A stretch of 64,000 nt of DNA from Caldilineaceae bacterium. Lineage in GTDB: Bacteria; Chloroflexota; Anaerolineae; Caldilineales; Caldilineaceae. Position numbers and translations under genes: made by a program. Below are positions 35,392 through 44,509 of this stretch, piece after piece. The notes under the pieces are model-generated. The model did no database searches. It was not told the DNA's origin and saw only the letters and a list, made by a program, of their open reading frames with translations. The first letter of the stretch is position 1; every line of letters begins with the position of its first letter. The stretch covers positions 1 through 64,000 of the forward strand of contig JAJEDI010000052.1 of NCBI GenBank assembly GCA_022821585.1, written 5' to 3'.

Positions 35392-37422
35392 CTACCCCAA
35401 TCCAATCTCCACCATCTGGTGACCATTCAGCTTGGGCACGGTAAAGCTGAGCCGTCCCATTTCTGCGTCGAACGCCAGAGTCTCTCCGTCCGGGACGCAG
35501 CGTACGCTGGCCACCTCTCCGGGTAACTTCAGACTCAGTGCGATATCAGAGACGGGTACTACATCCTCAATGACATCGAACTCCTGGCCCCGGCGTTCCG
35601 GTACGTAGTGGAGCAGGTGCAGGACCAGACGGCTCTGTTCAGGCTGTTCGTTCAATGCGCTCAGAACGCCCGTCGGACCGCTGTGACGTAGCAAGGGATC
35701 GGGCAGGAGCACGTCGAGCGCGTTCAATAGCAGCTGCTTGCACCAGCGCGGCGCGTTTCGGTGATACTGGCGAAAGATCGGATGGGCAAAGTAGATGACG
35801 TCTCCCGTCCGCGTAGCGGCAGGTCCGGCCGGCTCGCCGCTGCTGGGCGTCTGCCTGTGCGAGCAGAAATGCTGCCAGGTCCGATCGAAGTAGGAAGGCA
35901 CCGTCCTCGCCAGTACCTCACTGTCCTCCATGGCTTCGATTTCCAAACCGCGCATGTACATGACGTACTCAGTACTGCGCAGTACCGGCGCCAACATCCC
36001 TTCCGCACGCAGATAGTCCACATAGTCACCATTCCCGAAGTGCCGGCCTCGCACAGTTTCTCCTCTGCCGTCAAGTGGTCCCTCGCCGGTCTTGCGCACC
36101 CCCCATGCCGTCAACGCAAATTCAGACAGGTCCGGCTTCAACCCGGACTCGAATGAGGCTATCACCTTGCCGCCGGCGTCGAGATAGTCGCTCACTTTGC
36201 TCGCAAGAAAGCCGTCGAGGGGTACGCCATCGGGCAGGATGAGAACTCGGTAACCATCCCAGCTCGTCTGGCTGTCAACGACGTCAAACTGGTGGCCGCC
36301 CTCCTGCAACATCCGCACCGCTCCAACTGTCTCCGCGGTCAGACGCTCGCCCGTGAACTCCTCAAGTGTGAATACGCCGATATCAGTCAACGCGCGTGCC
36401 CCGCGGCACCATTGCTCTTTACGTGCGACCTCACGGTAGACCGGGCTGATGAGGTCGTAAGTCGCCTGATCGAGCCGCCCCGTAGGGTGGAGCTGGTCGC
36501 CGACCGAGCACTTCGCGTTGAGGGCGAGCATCTGGAAGCACTCGAACTGCAGAGCGGCCTCGTTCTTGTATGACTGAAAGTCCCCCCAGGAAGTGTGAAA
36601 CTTGCCGGTCATTCCCAGGCTGTCGTGGCCGGTTGTGCGGGCGTAGCGCTGCGAAAGCGGAAAGTGCATGTAGCCCCAACCGCCCGACGGCAGTGACTCC
36701 AACTCCCAGTGACTGTAAGCCTCGCCCGTCTCTCGCTGCCGCGGGCCAACGTGGCCGGAGTTGTAGAAAATGGTGCAGTCCAGGCTGTGACCGCGCACAT
36801 GGGCCGACATTTCCCGCTTGAAGCGGTCAGTCACGCCTTGGCCGAACGTCCGGCGCTCCGCGTCGCAGGAAGGGTCGATCCCTTGCGCCAACATCTCCAG
36901 TCGGCAAGTGGGACAGGAGCAGTCCTGATCCTGTACGATGTCCAAAAATAACCCGTCAACCGCGGGTAGCTTGGAGAACATGTCGTCAACGTGTGCTCTG
37001 AGAAAGTCGACATAGGGCGTGTTCAGGCAAAGCTTCGCATAGAAACCGGCCTGGTATGGTTTCTGGCCCTGGATTGAGCCGTCCGAGGCCACCTGCAGCC
37101 ATTGCGGTTCCTGCTGGGCAGTGTAGTAGTCCCACTGGATCGTCGTGTAGATGGGCACCCGAATATCGCGGGCGTGAGCCGCTCCAATCTGATGTGCGAG
37201 CAGGTTGCACTGCAGGCGCGGGTGGCGCCGCTCCGGGTGTGCCTCAGTCTCGTAAAAGATCATGCCGTGATGGCCCCGCGCAAAACAGGTAATGGAGTCA
37301 ACGTGAGCGTCGACCAACTGCTGCGCCCAGGCGGCAGCATCAAACTCGCCACCGATATTGGTAAGCTGTTGGCTGGTATGAAAATCGAGGTGGATCTGTC
37401 GGTAGCGGAGGAAGTCGGCCAT
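35392..37422 (-). CDS. Glycoside hydrolase of the GHL6 / beta-galactosidase-trimerisation type
   Basis: 676 residues; the start at 37422 follows GAGGAG. The N-terminal two-thirds is a TIM barrel beginning 'YRQIHLDFHTSQQL', with 'VDSITCFARGHHGMIFY', 'VDGLFLDIVQDQDCSCPTCR' near residue 165 (candidate catalytic Asp and a CxxC) and 'GKFHTSWGDFQSYKN'. The region from about 385 resembles a flavodoxin-like beta-galactosidase trimerisation domain ('YRVLILPDGVPLDG', 'VIASFESGL'), and the end is a small beta domain. No secretion signal is present, so a cytoplasmic glycosidase for imported oligosaccharides is likely. Such proteins are often labelled alpha-L-fucosidase- or beta-galactosidase-like; the substrate is not known. 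A PhyH gene lies 203 bases upstream on the same strand. Confidence 0.75.
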   Translation of the reverse strand: MADFLRYRQIHLDFHTSQQLTNIGGEFDAAAWAQQLVDAHVDSITCFARGHHGMIFYETEAHPERRHPRLQCNLLAHQIGAAHARDIRVPIYTTIQWDYYTAQQEPQWLQVASDGSIQGQKPYQAGFYAKLCLNTPYVDFLRAHVDDMFSKLPAVDGLFLDIVQDQDCSCPTCRLEMLAQGIDPSCDAERRTFGQGVTDRFKREMSAHVRGHSLDCTIFYNSGHVGPRQRETGEAYSHWELESLPSGGWGYMHFPLSQRYARTTGHDSLGMTGKFHTSWGDFQSYKNEAALQFECFQMLALNAKCSVGDQLHPTGRLDQATYDLISPVYREVARKEQWCRGARALTDIGVFTLEEFTGERLTAETVGAVRMLQEGGHQFDVVDSQTSWDGYRVLILPDGVPLDGFLASKVSDYLDAGGKVIASFESGLKPDLSEFALTAWGVRKTGEGPLDGRGETVRGRHFGNGDYVDYLRAEGMLAPVLRSTEYVMYMRGLEIEAMEDSEVLARTVPSYFDRTWQHFCSHRQTPSSGEPAGPAATRTGDVIYFAHPIFRQYHRNAPRWCKQLLLNALDVLLPDPLLRHSGPTGVLSALNEQPEQSRLVLHLLHYVPERRGQEFDVIEDVVPVSDIALSLKLPGEVASVRCVPDGETLAFDAEMGRLSFTVPKLNGHQMVEIGLG

Positions 37423-37625
37423 TGGGTTGTGAGCTCCTCATTGAAGGGCAGTAAGAGGCGTTTCAACTGAGTGGCAGGCGGTGCAACGCAAGGGACCGGC
37501 GCGAATCAAGCGGAGTCTGGGCGAGGTACTCTTGCAATACTTGAACTGGACCACGCTGCCCCACGGAGGTGCAACAAGACTGAGACAAGAGGGTTTCAGG
37601 GGCTGAATAGCGCCAGATGGTTATC

Positions 37626-38486
37626 TCAACTCGGCTCCCAGCAACCTTCACGATAGGCTTCGCGTAGAAAGAGCCCCTTACGATGTGCATCCGCGCGCGC
37701 GAGCCACTCAGAGGGGATTTCCTGCGTGTACCGGTGGGGAGGGCCTGCCTCTTTGAATATGTCGATGTTGAAGATCCGGTACGGCTGCGGAGAGTCAATC
37801 GGCTTCGGTTCGACGCCGTGGAATATGCGGGCGTTAATATAGACCATGCTCCCCGGCGGCAGTTCGAGCCGTTTCTCACGAAGGAGGCGGCCGGCCTCGG
37901 CGTCAAACTCGCCGGCGAGCAGCCTGCTTGGGAACTCGCTCGCACGCGCCCTGTCAGGCGCGGCGTCCTCGGTAGGCGCGATGCGGTGGCTGCCGGGAAT
38001 CACTTTGAGATTGCGATCTCCGAGAGTAAAACCGTTTAGATAGTAAAGTATCTGGACATAGTATTTGTCACGCTCCGCAAGGTTTACAGGATTTTCGTGT
38101 TTCCAGTGGTGGTGGTCCTGGTGGTAGCGAAGAGGGCCAATACCGCGCGGCGCTACGTTGAGCGCTGAGTGGCAGAAGTGATAGTTACTGCCAATAGTGG
38201 CCGTCAACAAGGCATTGATGAAGGGGTCGTCAATAAGCTGGTCGCTGTATGGGCCGCGGTCATTCCAGGGGCGGATGAAAAAGGCCTTGGGCTCGCCGGA
38301 CATGCTTTGTAGCTGACCGACGTATTCGCGCACCCGTTCAAGCCCCTCGATCTCGCCGATTAGGGATTCCCTGGCCTGGTCGGTAAAGACATCGGGAAAG
38401 GCGATGTAGCCGTCGTTATGGAAAGATTCGATGTCTGCTTCGGACGGGCCAGGTAGGCGGAATAGAGTTTCCAAATTGGTTGTCAT
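37626..38486 (-). CDS. Phytanoyl-CoA dioxygenase (PhyH) family protein
   Basis: 286 residues from the ATG at 38486, which follows a perfect AAGGAGG; the open frame upstream to 39227 runs through repeats and is not real coding. Motifs: His122-Gln-Asp124 ('LRYHQDHHHWKH'), 'LKVIPGSHRI', a distal His in 'NARIFHGVEP' and the Arg of 'QPYRIFNIDIF'. It is an intact Fe(II)/2-oxoglutarate oxygenase of unknown substrate. The tail 'LFLREAYREGCW' is unusual. With the glycoside hydrolase downstream it forms a two-gene unit behind the predicted promoter at 38509-38537. Confidence 0.92.
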   Translation of the reverse strand: MTTNLETLFRLPGPSEADIESFHNDGYIAFPDVFTDQARESLIGEIEGLERVREYVGQLQSMSGEPKAFFIRPWNDRGPYSDQLIDDPFINALLTATIGSNYHFCHSALNVAPRGIGPLRYHQDHHHWKHENPVNLAERDKYYVQILYYLNGFTLGDRNLKVIPGSHRIAPTEDAAPDRARASEFPSRLLAGEFDAEAGRLLREKRLELPPGSMVYINARIFHGVEPKPIDSPQPYRIFNIDIFKEAGPPHRYTQEIPSEWLARADAHRKGLFLREAYREGCWEPS

Positions 38487-38508
38487 TTGCTTGCCTCCTT
38501 GATACTGC

Positions 38509-38537
38509 ACTGTAGCATACCGCCATTGCAGACACAA
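38509..38537 (-). promoter_or_regulatory. Predicted promoter for the PhyH/glycoside hydrolase unit
   Basis: On the minus strand: TTGTGT (38537-38532), a 17-base spacer ending TGC, and TACAGT (38514-38509), giving an extended -10. The start codon at 38486 is close, leaving a leader of about 15 bases that contains the ribosome site. Confidence 0.5.
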
Positions 38538-38660
38538 GGCGGAGCCGCCGCAAGCGCATCCAGGAATTAGGGCGAACTCTGCCATATCTCTGGAAGCAAC
38601 CAGGCCACGGTTAGTACCCGTGACACTGTCCGACGGAGCAGACGCCCACTCTGACCACAG

Positions 38661-38734
38661 ACAACTGCAGTTCTGGAACTTCGGCCCTCCCTTTTGCGGG
38701 GGGAGTCCTCCAGCAACGCCCCCCTTCCTTGCGG
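38661..38734 (+). repeat. Intergenic repeat module A, copy 3
   Basis: 'acaactgcagttctgg', then 'cttcggccctccctttt' and 'gcgggggg', then 'caacgcccccc'. The stems are partly degraded compared with copies 2 and 4. Confidence 0.6.
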
Positions 38735-38798
38735 CTCGCCGACCGTGCGTCTCTAGTCCGGCGCCGCGCTGGGCAGCCGGGTGCCCTCGCCCCCAAAT

Positions 38799-38828
38799 CC
38801 TGTGGGGGCCGGGTCTGTGCCTGCCCAC
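38799..38828 (+). repeat. Intergenic repeat module B, copy 4
   Basis: 'CCTGTGGGGGCCGGGTCTGT' followed by GCCTGCCCA. The preceding 'ccaaatcc' also precedes copy 2. Stem imperfect. Confidence 0.6.
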
Positions 38829-38857
38829 GCTCGTCCCAAAAACTATGGTGTACACCC
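38829..38857 (+). repeat. Module C string
   Basis: 'cgctcgtcccaaaaactatg' then 'gtgtacaccc'. It is directly after module B, as at the window start. Confidence 0.4.
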
Positions 38858-38935
38858 GCCGCACGTACACACAAAAATCGGTCCTTTTGGTGAGTGAAAT
38901 GGAATCTAGACCTCGTAAAGTGCTTTTTTGAGAAA

Positions 38936-38964
38936 TTGCCCTTTTGGCGGCACAATGATAAGGT
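38936..38964 (+). promoter_or_regulatory. Possible promoter for the SH3b lipoprotein gene
   Basis: TTGCCC at 38936-38941, 17 bases, then TAAGGT at 38959-38964. The -10 is weak. The start codon at 39087 is about 120 bases downstream. Confidence 0.3.
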
Positions 38965-39086
38965 GGAGAGTCGACACTCGACATTGGTCCGAAACGCTGT
39001 GGAGCGTTCCTGGCAGCGCCTCCTGGGGCGACTGTATGGCAAGACAAGACGGTTGCGCCGGCTATGTGGACACGGAACGGGAGACC

Positions 39087-40709
39087 ATGACTATCAACCA
39101 ACGCACTACCATCTGGGCACTTTTCCTGATGGCTGCCCTGCTGTTCGCCGCATGCGTACCCTTGCCTGCTGATCCCGGAATCCCTGTCAGCGGACCCGCG
39201 CCCGAGACGCCGCTGATCTCTATCCATAATCCCTTAGTGGTCGCGGTTGGGGACACGCCTTCTTCGTCAGGAGGACCGTTCCAGGACTGGCCTGCCTTCG
39301 AAGTCGAAAGGCACCGAATCAGAGTTTTCCATCCAAACCGGTGGCTCTTTGTATCCACTCAGGAGGAACTGTCCGCGCTTGGCTCACAACTTGGCGATGA
39401 CGAACTGGCCGAAGCATTCTTCGAGGAACGGGAAGGCTACGTCGGATTCCTGACTCAACCCGGCCAGGAGGAATATTTCGCCGGCGCCGGTTTCCCCTAC
39501 GACCCCGATTCTCCGCCGCTTGAGACCAACGGATTTCATCTGCTTGCAGTACCCAGTGAAGGCCGAACTCTGGAGACGTTTGCACGCCTGCTGAGCGACG
39601 AACTTGGTGCCTCAGGCCTCGCTGTAGTGGAAGGCATCGAGATCGGTCCCGGTCTGCGCCCATGGGGTGAGGAAACCGCGACAATCCAATATCGCGTTGA
39701 CGGCACGCAGGCCTTCGGCAACCGGATCGTTACCGTCCCCGATGCAGAGGTGGTCGGCTGGCGCGTGATAATGCTTTCTCCCGATGGCGGGACCTTTCTG
39801 ACCGTCACCTACGACGTTTGGGGTGAATACTCTGAATGGGTGGAAGGGCTCCTGCGTGAGGTCGTTCGGCGTGTCCAATGGGTGGACGATCCTGCCTACC
39901 TGCCCCGGTCAGGGCCTTCTGTGACTCTCGAGCATTTCATGAACGTACGCGTGGGGCCGGGTACCGAATACCCCATCCTGGGCAAGGCAGGGGTGGGCGA
40001 ACAGTTCCCGGCAATCAGCCGCGGCCCTGAGGCCGGCCCGGCCGGCGTCTGGTGGCAAATCGAATACCGCGGCCAGTTGGGCTGGTTGCACGGCGACTAC
40101 GTCTCCGCAACGGCAGACGCGGAAGACCTGCCCCAGGCAGATGGCTCAGGCTGGGTGACCTATAAGGACGAGGCGAGGGGATTGTCGCTGTCACTTCCGG
40201 CCGATTGGCGCTACTTTGACCCCTCGCGCCCAACAGAAGCAGACTTGGCGCTCCTGGCCACGGCCAGTAAGGTTTCTGAAGAGCCGTTCGACGTCGCCGG
40301 CATGGGTGAAATTGTATCAGCCATGAGCCTCCGTCGCAACGACGCCGTGATCGGTCTTGGTCTGCAGTCTGGCTCGGAGGAGAGCGACGCGAGCAACTTC
40401 ATGCTTGTTTTCTCATTCGCTGCCCATGGCCAGAACCTCGAAGGATACGCGCGGGCAGCCTCAGAGCAGACCTACAGCATTGAGCCTGCCGTCGTTGAAC
40501 TGGCACAGGGCATGAGGCAGTCGGGCGAAAATGTGGTTTCGATCCGCTACGGCGAGTACGCCACGAACAACGTGGTATGGCAACTGTGGCTCCTTTCACC
40601 GAACGGCGAGAAGCTCGTAGCGCTTGGATTCAACGTCCACCGCGACGAGATCGAAGGACTGGAACCTACGATAGCCGAAGTCGTGCACAGGCTAAGCTGG
40701 ATCGAATAG
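39087..40709 (+). CDS. Lipoprotein with an SH3b domain between two similar domains
   Basis: 540 residues from the ATG at 39087 (GGGAG upstream). The signal peptide ends in the lipobox LFAAC (Cys at residue 22), so the protein is a membrane-anchored lipoprotein. Residues 279-345 are a bacterial SH3 domain ('FMNVRVGPGTEYPILGKAG', 'WWQIEYRGQLGWLHGDYV'). The flanking regions (about 75-270 and 354-540) look like copies of one another: each starts with a 'lslp.dW'-type strand and ends with 'MLSPDGGTFLTVTYDV' or 'LLSPNGEKLVALGFNV', then a helix and 'VQWVDD' or 'LSWIE'. They resemble PsbP/DcrB-like domains. Function unknown; SH3b domains often bind cell-wall material. Confidence 0.8.
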   Translation: MTINQRTTIWALFLMAALLFAACVPLPADPGIPVSGPAPETPLISIHNPLVVAVGDTPSSSGGPFQDWPAFEVERHRIRVFHPNRWLFVSTQEELSALGSQLGDDELAEAFFEEREGYVGFLTQPGQEEYFAGAGFPYDPDSPPLETNGFHLLAVPSEGRTLETFARLLSDELGASGLAVVEGIEIGPGLRPWGEETATIQYRVDGTQAFGNRIVTVPDAEVVGWRVIMLSPDGGTFLTVTYDVWGEYSEWVEGLLREVVRRVQWVDDPAYLPRSGPSVTLEHFMNVRVGPGTEYPILGKAGVGEQFPAISRGPEAGPAGVWWQIEYRGQLGWLHGDYVSATADAEDLPQADGSGWVTYKDEARGLSLSLPADWRYFDPSRPTEADLALLATASKVSEEPFDVAGMGEIVSAMSLRRNDAVIGLGLQSGSEESDASNFMLVFSFAAHGQNLEGYARAASEQTYSIEPAVVELAQGMRQSGENVVSIRYGEYATNNVVWQLWLLSPNGEKLVALGFNVHRDEIEGLEPTIAEVVHRLSWIE

Positions 40710-40936
40710 TGGGGACTGTGCAGTTTGTTCTCCCTTCAGGCTGTCCTGGATTCATGGCACGCGGCGTGGGAAATAGAACTGGCCCTGCCGACGGTCGCCC
40801 TGAAATCGATTTGCTTTTACCCTCCTTGAACAGACAGAGTACGCCAGTGACCGAGACGCAACTTTCGGCGGCAAATGGAAATGATCTGACAAGCAGGTCT
40901 TAACCTCCTCACTCCTCTCCACTCTTTCCTCTCTAT

Positions 40937-41000
40937 CGGGCGGTCGGGCCTTCGGCCCTCCCTAATGCGGGGGCTGCGCCCCGCAACGCCCCCGTCCTGC
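40937..41000 (+). repeat. Intergenic repeat module A, copy 4
   Basis: 'cgggcggtc' leads into GGGCC-ttc-GGCCC, 'tccctaat', GCGGGGGC-t-GCGCCCCGC and 'aacgcccccgt'. Both hairpins are intact. No module B or C follows within 300 bases. Confidence 0.75.
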
Positions 41001-41306
41001 TCGCGCCGTAGCGACTGGGATGGCAATATGCACTTGGACGCCCGCGGCAGCCCCTCTTCCTCTCATGCCGCGCCTTGTCGGATTTCGCGTTGGTGCAGCA
41101 CAGGCAAGTTAACGCCCAACAAAGCCCAACCTACCTCGCGATCACCATTTAGAGCCCGCTAAAGAAATCCGAACAGTACATTCCTTTTTTCCGGATCCAG
41201 GCAGACCGCACCTAGCACACATATACGGAACATGACTTAGCAATTGCTGAACACGTAAGCTTTGGGAGTTTACACTCCTTATCGGCCTTGAAAGAGTTCC
41301 TCGACA

Positions 41307-41335
41307 TTGCACGGTGGTATCCGAAGTTCTACAAT
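41307..41335 (+). promoter_or_regulatory. Predicted promoter for the acyl-CoA dehydrogenase gene
   Basis: TTGCAC at 41307-41312, spacer 17, TACAAT at 41330-41335. The start codon at 41371 follows GGGAAA. Confidence 0.5.
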
Positions 41336-41370
41336 GCGAAAAAACAGTCCTAAACCAATGGGAAATTCCA

Positions 41371-42543
41371 ATGACGACTCCTGTCTATGATCTCTTTCAA
41401 TTCGACGACCTGCTCACACCCACCCAGCGAGAACTGCGCGACCAGGTCCGAAAGTACATGGAGGATGTAGTAAGGCCCCGGATCAATGACTTCTGGGAGC
41501 GTGGCGAGATAGCGCTGGACCTGGCACTGGGGCTACGAGAGCTACCGATAATGGGCGGAACCCAAAGGGGATACGGTTGTGCCGGGCTCGACTGTGTCAG
41601 TGACGGGTTGGTGAAGTATGAGATCTGCCGGGTGGACGGCTCAGTCAGTACCCTGTTTGGTGTGCACTCCGGATTGGCGATGGGTTCGATCGGTATGCTG
41701 GGCTCGGGGGCGCAAAAGGAACGCTGGCTGCCGGCGTTGGCGAGAATGGATCGGCTGGGCGCGTTTGCGCTGACTGAGCCGGAGCGAGGATCAGACGCGG
41801 CGCACGTTCAGACGACAGCCAGGCGTGTCGGCAGCCACTACGTTCTCAACGGCAAAAAACGATGGATCGGCAACGGCACGATTGCGGATCTGATTGTAGT
41901 CTGGGCTCGCGACGAGAGCGGAAGATTTGGGGGCTTCGTACTCGAGGATCCCGGGAAGCTGCCCGGCTTTACCGCGACGGCGATGGGCGGCAAGATCGCT
42001 AAACGGGCAGTGCATCAGGCCGAAATCACGCTTGAAGATGTGCATCTGCCTGCGGCGAACCGGCTCGCAGAGTGTAACAGCTTTCGTGACTTGACGACGG
42101 TCTTCGCTAACACTCGAGCAGGCGTGGCATGGGAGGCCGTCGGTCTGGCGGCCGGCTGCTACGAATACGCACTGACATATGCCTGCGAAAGGGAGCAATT
42201 CGGGAAGCCGATCGCGGCCTTTCAGCTGATCCAAGCCAAACTCGTGGAGATGGCGGCAGACCTGGCACAGGGGCAGTTGTTAGTCTGGCGGCTGGCAAAA
42301 CTGATGGAGAAGGGCGCGGCAACCCCAGGTCAGCTCTCCCTTGCGAAACAATCGTGTGCGGCCAAGGCACGGCGCGCAGCAGCGCTAGCGCGCGAGATAC
42401 TTGGCGGAAACGGCATTCTGATCGACAACCACGTGGCGCGACTTTTCACCGATGTAGAGGCCACATACACCTATGAGGGGACAAACGAAATCAACCTCCT
42501 TATCGCCGGGCGGGAGATCACGGGTGTGGGCGCATTCGTCTGA
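41371..42543 (+). CDS. Acyl-CoA dehydrogenase, glutaryl-CoA-dehydrogenase-like
   Basis: 390 residues from the ATG at 41371; an upstream frame to 41314 overlaps the promoter. It has the three-domain FAD-dependent fold: N-terminal helices ('LTPTQRELRDQVRKYMEDVV'), the FAD/substrate motif 'GAFALTEPERGSDAAHVQTT', 'GKKRWIGNGTIADLIVVWAR', and C-terminal helices with 'LGGNGILIDNHVARLFTDVE' and 'YTYEGTNEINLLIAGREITG'. The Glu of 'YEGTNEIN' is at the catalytic-base position of glutaryl-CoA dehydrogenases, and the closing 'AGREITGVGAF' is typical of that branch. It would oxidise (and perhaps decarboxylate) a CoA thioester, passing electrons to ETF. The next plus-strand gene is an acyl-CoA synthetase, suggesting shared acid catabolism. 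Confidence 0.88.
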   Translation: MTTPVYDLFQFDDLLTPTQRELRDQVRKYMEDVVRPRINDFWERGEIALDLALGLRELPIMGGTQRGYGCAGLDCVSDGLVKYEICRVDGSVSTLFGVHSGLAMGSIGMLGSGAQKERWLPALARMDRLGAFALTEPERGSDAAHVQTTARRVGSHYVLNGKKRWIGNGTIADLIVVWARDESGRFGGFVLEDPGKLPGFTATAMGGKIAKRAVHQAEITLEDVHLPAANRLAECNSFRDLTTVFANTRAGVAWEAVGLAAGCYEYALTYACEREQFGKPIAAFQLIQAKLVEMAADLAQGQLLVWRLAKLMEKGAATPGQLSLAKQSCAAKARRAAALAREILGGNGILIDNHVARLFTDVEATYTYEGTNEINLLIAGREITGVGAFV

Positions 42544-42655
42544 ATGCGGATTCAGGAGAACTGCAATAGCAAGACCTACATGATGTACTGTGAAATGATG
42601 GCAAACTGGATGGCGGGCGCAACCGCTTCATTGGATTTCGGATAGGTACAGTCGG

Positions 42656-42684
42656 TTGACCAATCCGCTGGCTGCTACTACAAT
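42656..42684 (+). promoter_or_regulatory. Predicted promoter for the acyl-CoA synthetase gene
   Basis: TTGACC at 42656-42661, spacer 17, TACAAT at 42679-42684. The start codon at 42747 follows AAGGAG. The gene is therefore probably transcribed on its own. Confidence 0.55.
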
Positions 42685-42746
42685 CTCCTCAGCACACCCC
42701 AACCCACCGGCATCGAAACTGTTGAAGTCAGCCAAGGAGCAATCGT

Positions 42747-44372
42747 ATGCTTTCCGGCCTGATGATGAATTATCAGCTCACGATTGACCGCATTCTGGAA
42801 CACGGGAATAGACTTTATCCCTACAAGCAGGTCAAGACAAAGCTTCCTGACGGCACGCTCCACAAGTATTCTTACCGCGACCTTTTTCGGCGAGTGAAGC
42901 GGCTTTGCAACGTTCTCGAAGGTCTGGGCGTGCAACCAGGCGACCGCGTCGGCACCTTTGCTTGGAACAACTCCCAGCACGTAGAGCTCTACTTCGCGGT
43001 TCCCGGCGCCGGGGCCGTTGTGCATACACTCAACATTCGTCTCTTCACGGATCAGCTTTCCTACATCATCAATCACGCCGAAGACAAAGTGATCTTTATC
43101 GATGCCACCCTGCTTCCGCTGATCGAGGGACTTGCCGACCGGATTGGCGGGGTTGAGCACTTCGTCCTGTTCAACGTCCCGCACGGCGGGATCGAGACTA
43201 AACTCCTGGGCCGGGTTCACGACTACGAGACACTGATGGCTGCGGCCGACGAGGAGTATACCTGGCGCGTGGAGGGGGAGAACCAGGCCATGGGCCTCTG
43301 CTACACCAGCGGCACGACAGGCCATCCTAAGGGTTCTCTCTACAGTCACCGCTCCATGTATCTGCATACGGTGGGGTCATGCCAGGCGGCTGCAGTCGGT
43401 GTCACCGAAAATGACGTCGTGATGCCGGTCGTACCCCAGTTTCATGCCATGGCTTGGGGCCTGCCCTACGCAGCCGTCAATGTTGGCGCCGATCTCGTGC
43501 TCCCGGGTCCTCACATGCAACCTTCCGCGCTGGCCGAGATGATTGAGACCGAGCGGGTGACTGTTGCTGCCGGCGTGCCGACCATTTGGAACGGTATGTA
43601 TCACGACCTCAAGCAAAACCCTCGCGACATCTCCTGTATTCGGGCACTCGTGGTGGGCGGTTCCGCAATGCCGCGCAGCCTGATCGAGGCCTATGAGAAG
43701 GAGCTGCATGTGAACGTCGTGCATGCCTGGGGCATGACCGAAATGTCACCTCTGGGTACGGTCTCCAAGCTTCTCACCCATCATATGGACCGGCCGCAGG
43801 ACCAGCAGTGGGACGTAAAGGCGCGCCAAGGGTACCCGATATCAGGGGTGGAAATGCGGATCGTCAACGAGGAGGGCCGGGAGCTGCCCTGGGATGGAAC
43901 CACGATGGGGGAACTGCAAGTGCGCGGACCTTGGGTGGCCCGTGCCTACTACAGGTTGGACGGAGGCGACGACAGTTTCACCGAAGATGGCTGGTTCCGT
44001 ACCGGGGACGTCGTCACAATCACGGAAGACGGATTCATGACCATCACCGATCGGACGAAAGATCTGGTTAAAAGCGGTGGCGAATGGATCTCGTCAGTGG
44101 AACTGGAAAACCTGCTGATGGCACATCCACAGGTGCTGGAGGCGGCTGTGATCGCGGTGCCGCATGAGCGCTGGCAGGAACGGCCGCTAGCCGTCGTCGT
44201 GCCTACGCTGGCCTCGGAACCGCCAAGGGCCGTAGAACTGCGACGGTTTCTGGAGCCTCAAGTTGCCAGCTGGTGGCTTCCCGATGACTTCCTGCTGACC
44301 GACCAGATTCCGAAGACCGGCACCGGCAAGTTTGATAAGAAAGTTCTGCGAGAGAGGTACGCAAGGACTTAA
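42747..44372 (+). CDS. Medium/long-chain fatty acyl-CoA synthetase (AMP-forming)
   Basis: 541 residues of the ANL superfamily. The P-loop-like A3 motif is '[11 protein letters not shown]' near residue 195, the A5 motif '[12 protein letters not shown]' near 330, '[20 protein letters not shown]' and the hinge '[20 protein letters not shown]' follow, and the catalytic A10 Lys lies in '[12 protein letters not shown]' at the end. It activates a carboxylic acid to acyl-AMP and then acyl-CoA. The set of motifs and length fit the FadD/AlkK-like branch. The start at 42747 is well supported by AAGGAG; an ATG at 42762 is possible. It follows the acyl-CoA dehydrogenase by 203 bases. Confidence 0.92.
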   Translation: MLSGLMMNYQLTIDRILEHGNRLYPYKQVKTKLPDGTLHKYSYRDLFRRVKRLCNVLEGLGVQPGDRVGTFAWNNSQHVELYFAVPGAGAVVHTLNIRLFTDQLSYIINHAEDKVIFIDATLLPLIEGLADRIGGVEHFVLFNVPHGGIETKLLGRVHDYETLMAAADEEYTWRVEGENQAMGLCYTSGTTGHPKGSLYSHRSMYLHTVGSCQAAAVGVTENDVVMPVVPQFHAMAWGLPYAAVNVGADLVLPGPHMQPSALAEMIETERVTVAAGVPTIWNGMYHDLKQNPRDISCIRALVVGGSAMPRSLIEAYEKELHVNVVHAWGMTEMSPLGTVSKLLTHHMDRPQDQQWDVKARQGYPISGVEMRIVNEEGRELPWDGTTMGELQVRGPWVARAYYRLDGGDDSFTEDGWFRTGDVVTITEDGFMTITDRTKDLVKSGGEWISSVELENLLMAHPQVLEAAVIAVPHERWQERPLAVVVPTLASEPPRAVELRRFLEPQVASWWLPDDFLLTDQIPKTGTGKFDKKVLRERYART

Positions 44373-44406
44373 GGCACGCTTACACGTCCCTCCACCCGGC
44401 TATCAA

Positions 44407-44436
44407 ACCGTAGGGGCACCTCTTGTGGGTGCCCTG
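44407..44436 (+). repeat. Intergenic repeat module B, copy 5 (between convergent genes)
   Basis: GGGCACCT at 44414-44421, loop CTTGT, GGGTGCCC at 44427-44434, with one G-T pair. It lies between the convergent acyl-CoA synthetase and isomerase genes, where a hairpin could end transcription from either side. Confidence 0.7.
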
Positions 44437-44509
44437 GTGGTTGAAGCACTCTTCGGGGTTGGCGACGTCTCCAGCTCTCCTAATCCTTAGGGCCGTCCTT
44501 CTTCATAAG

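Larger units (their letters stand above)
38487..39086. other. Divergent intergenic region with composite repeat
   Basis: No gene is supported. It holds two predicted promoters (38509-38537 minus, 38936-38964 plus) and, between them, repeat modules A (38661-38734), B (38799-38828) and C (38829-38857) in that order. The frames that stay open across it come from the repeats' base composition. Confidence 0.6.
40710..41370. other. Intergenic region with repeat module A and a promoter
   Basis: No gene is supported in 660 bases. It contains module A copy 4 (40937-41000) and the predicted promoter at 41307-41335. The rest is unremarkable. Confidence 0.6.

Noticed and set aside
38487..39227. N-terminal extension of the PhyH protein to 533 residues
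   Set aside because: The open frame passes through repeat modules; the real start at 38486 has a perfect AAGGAGG and the family's normal N-terminus.
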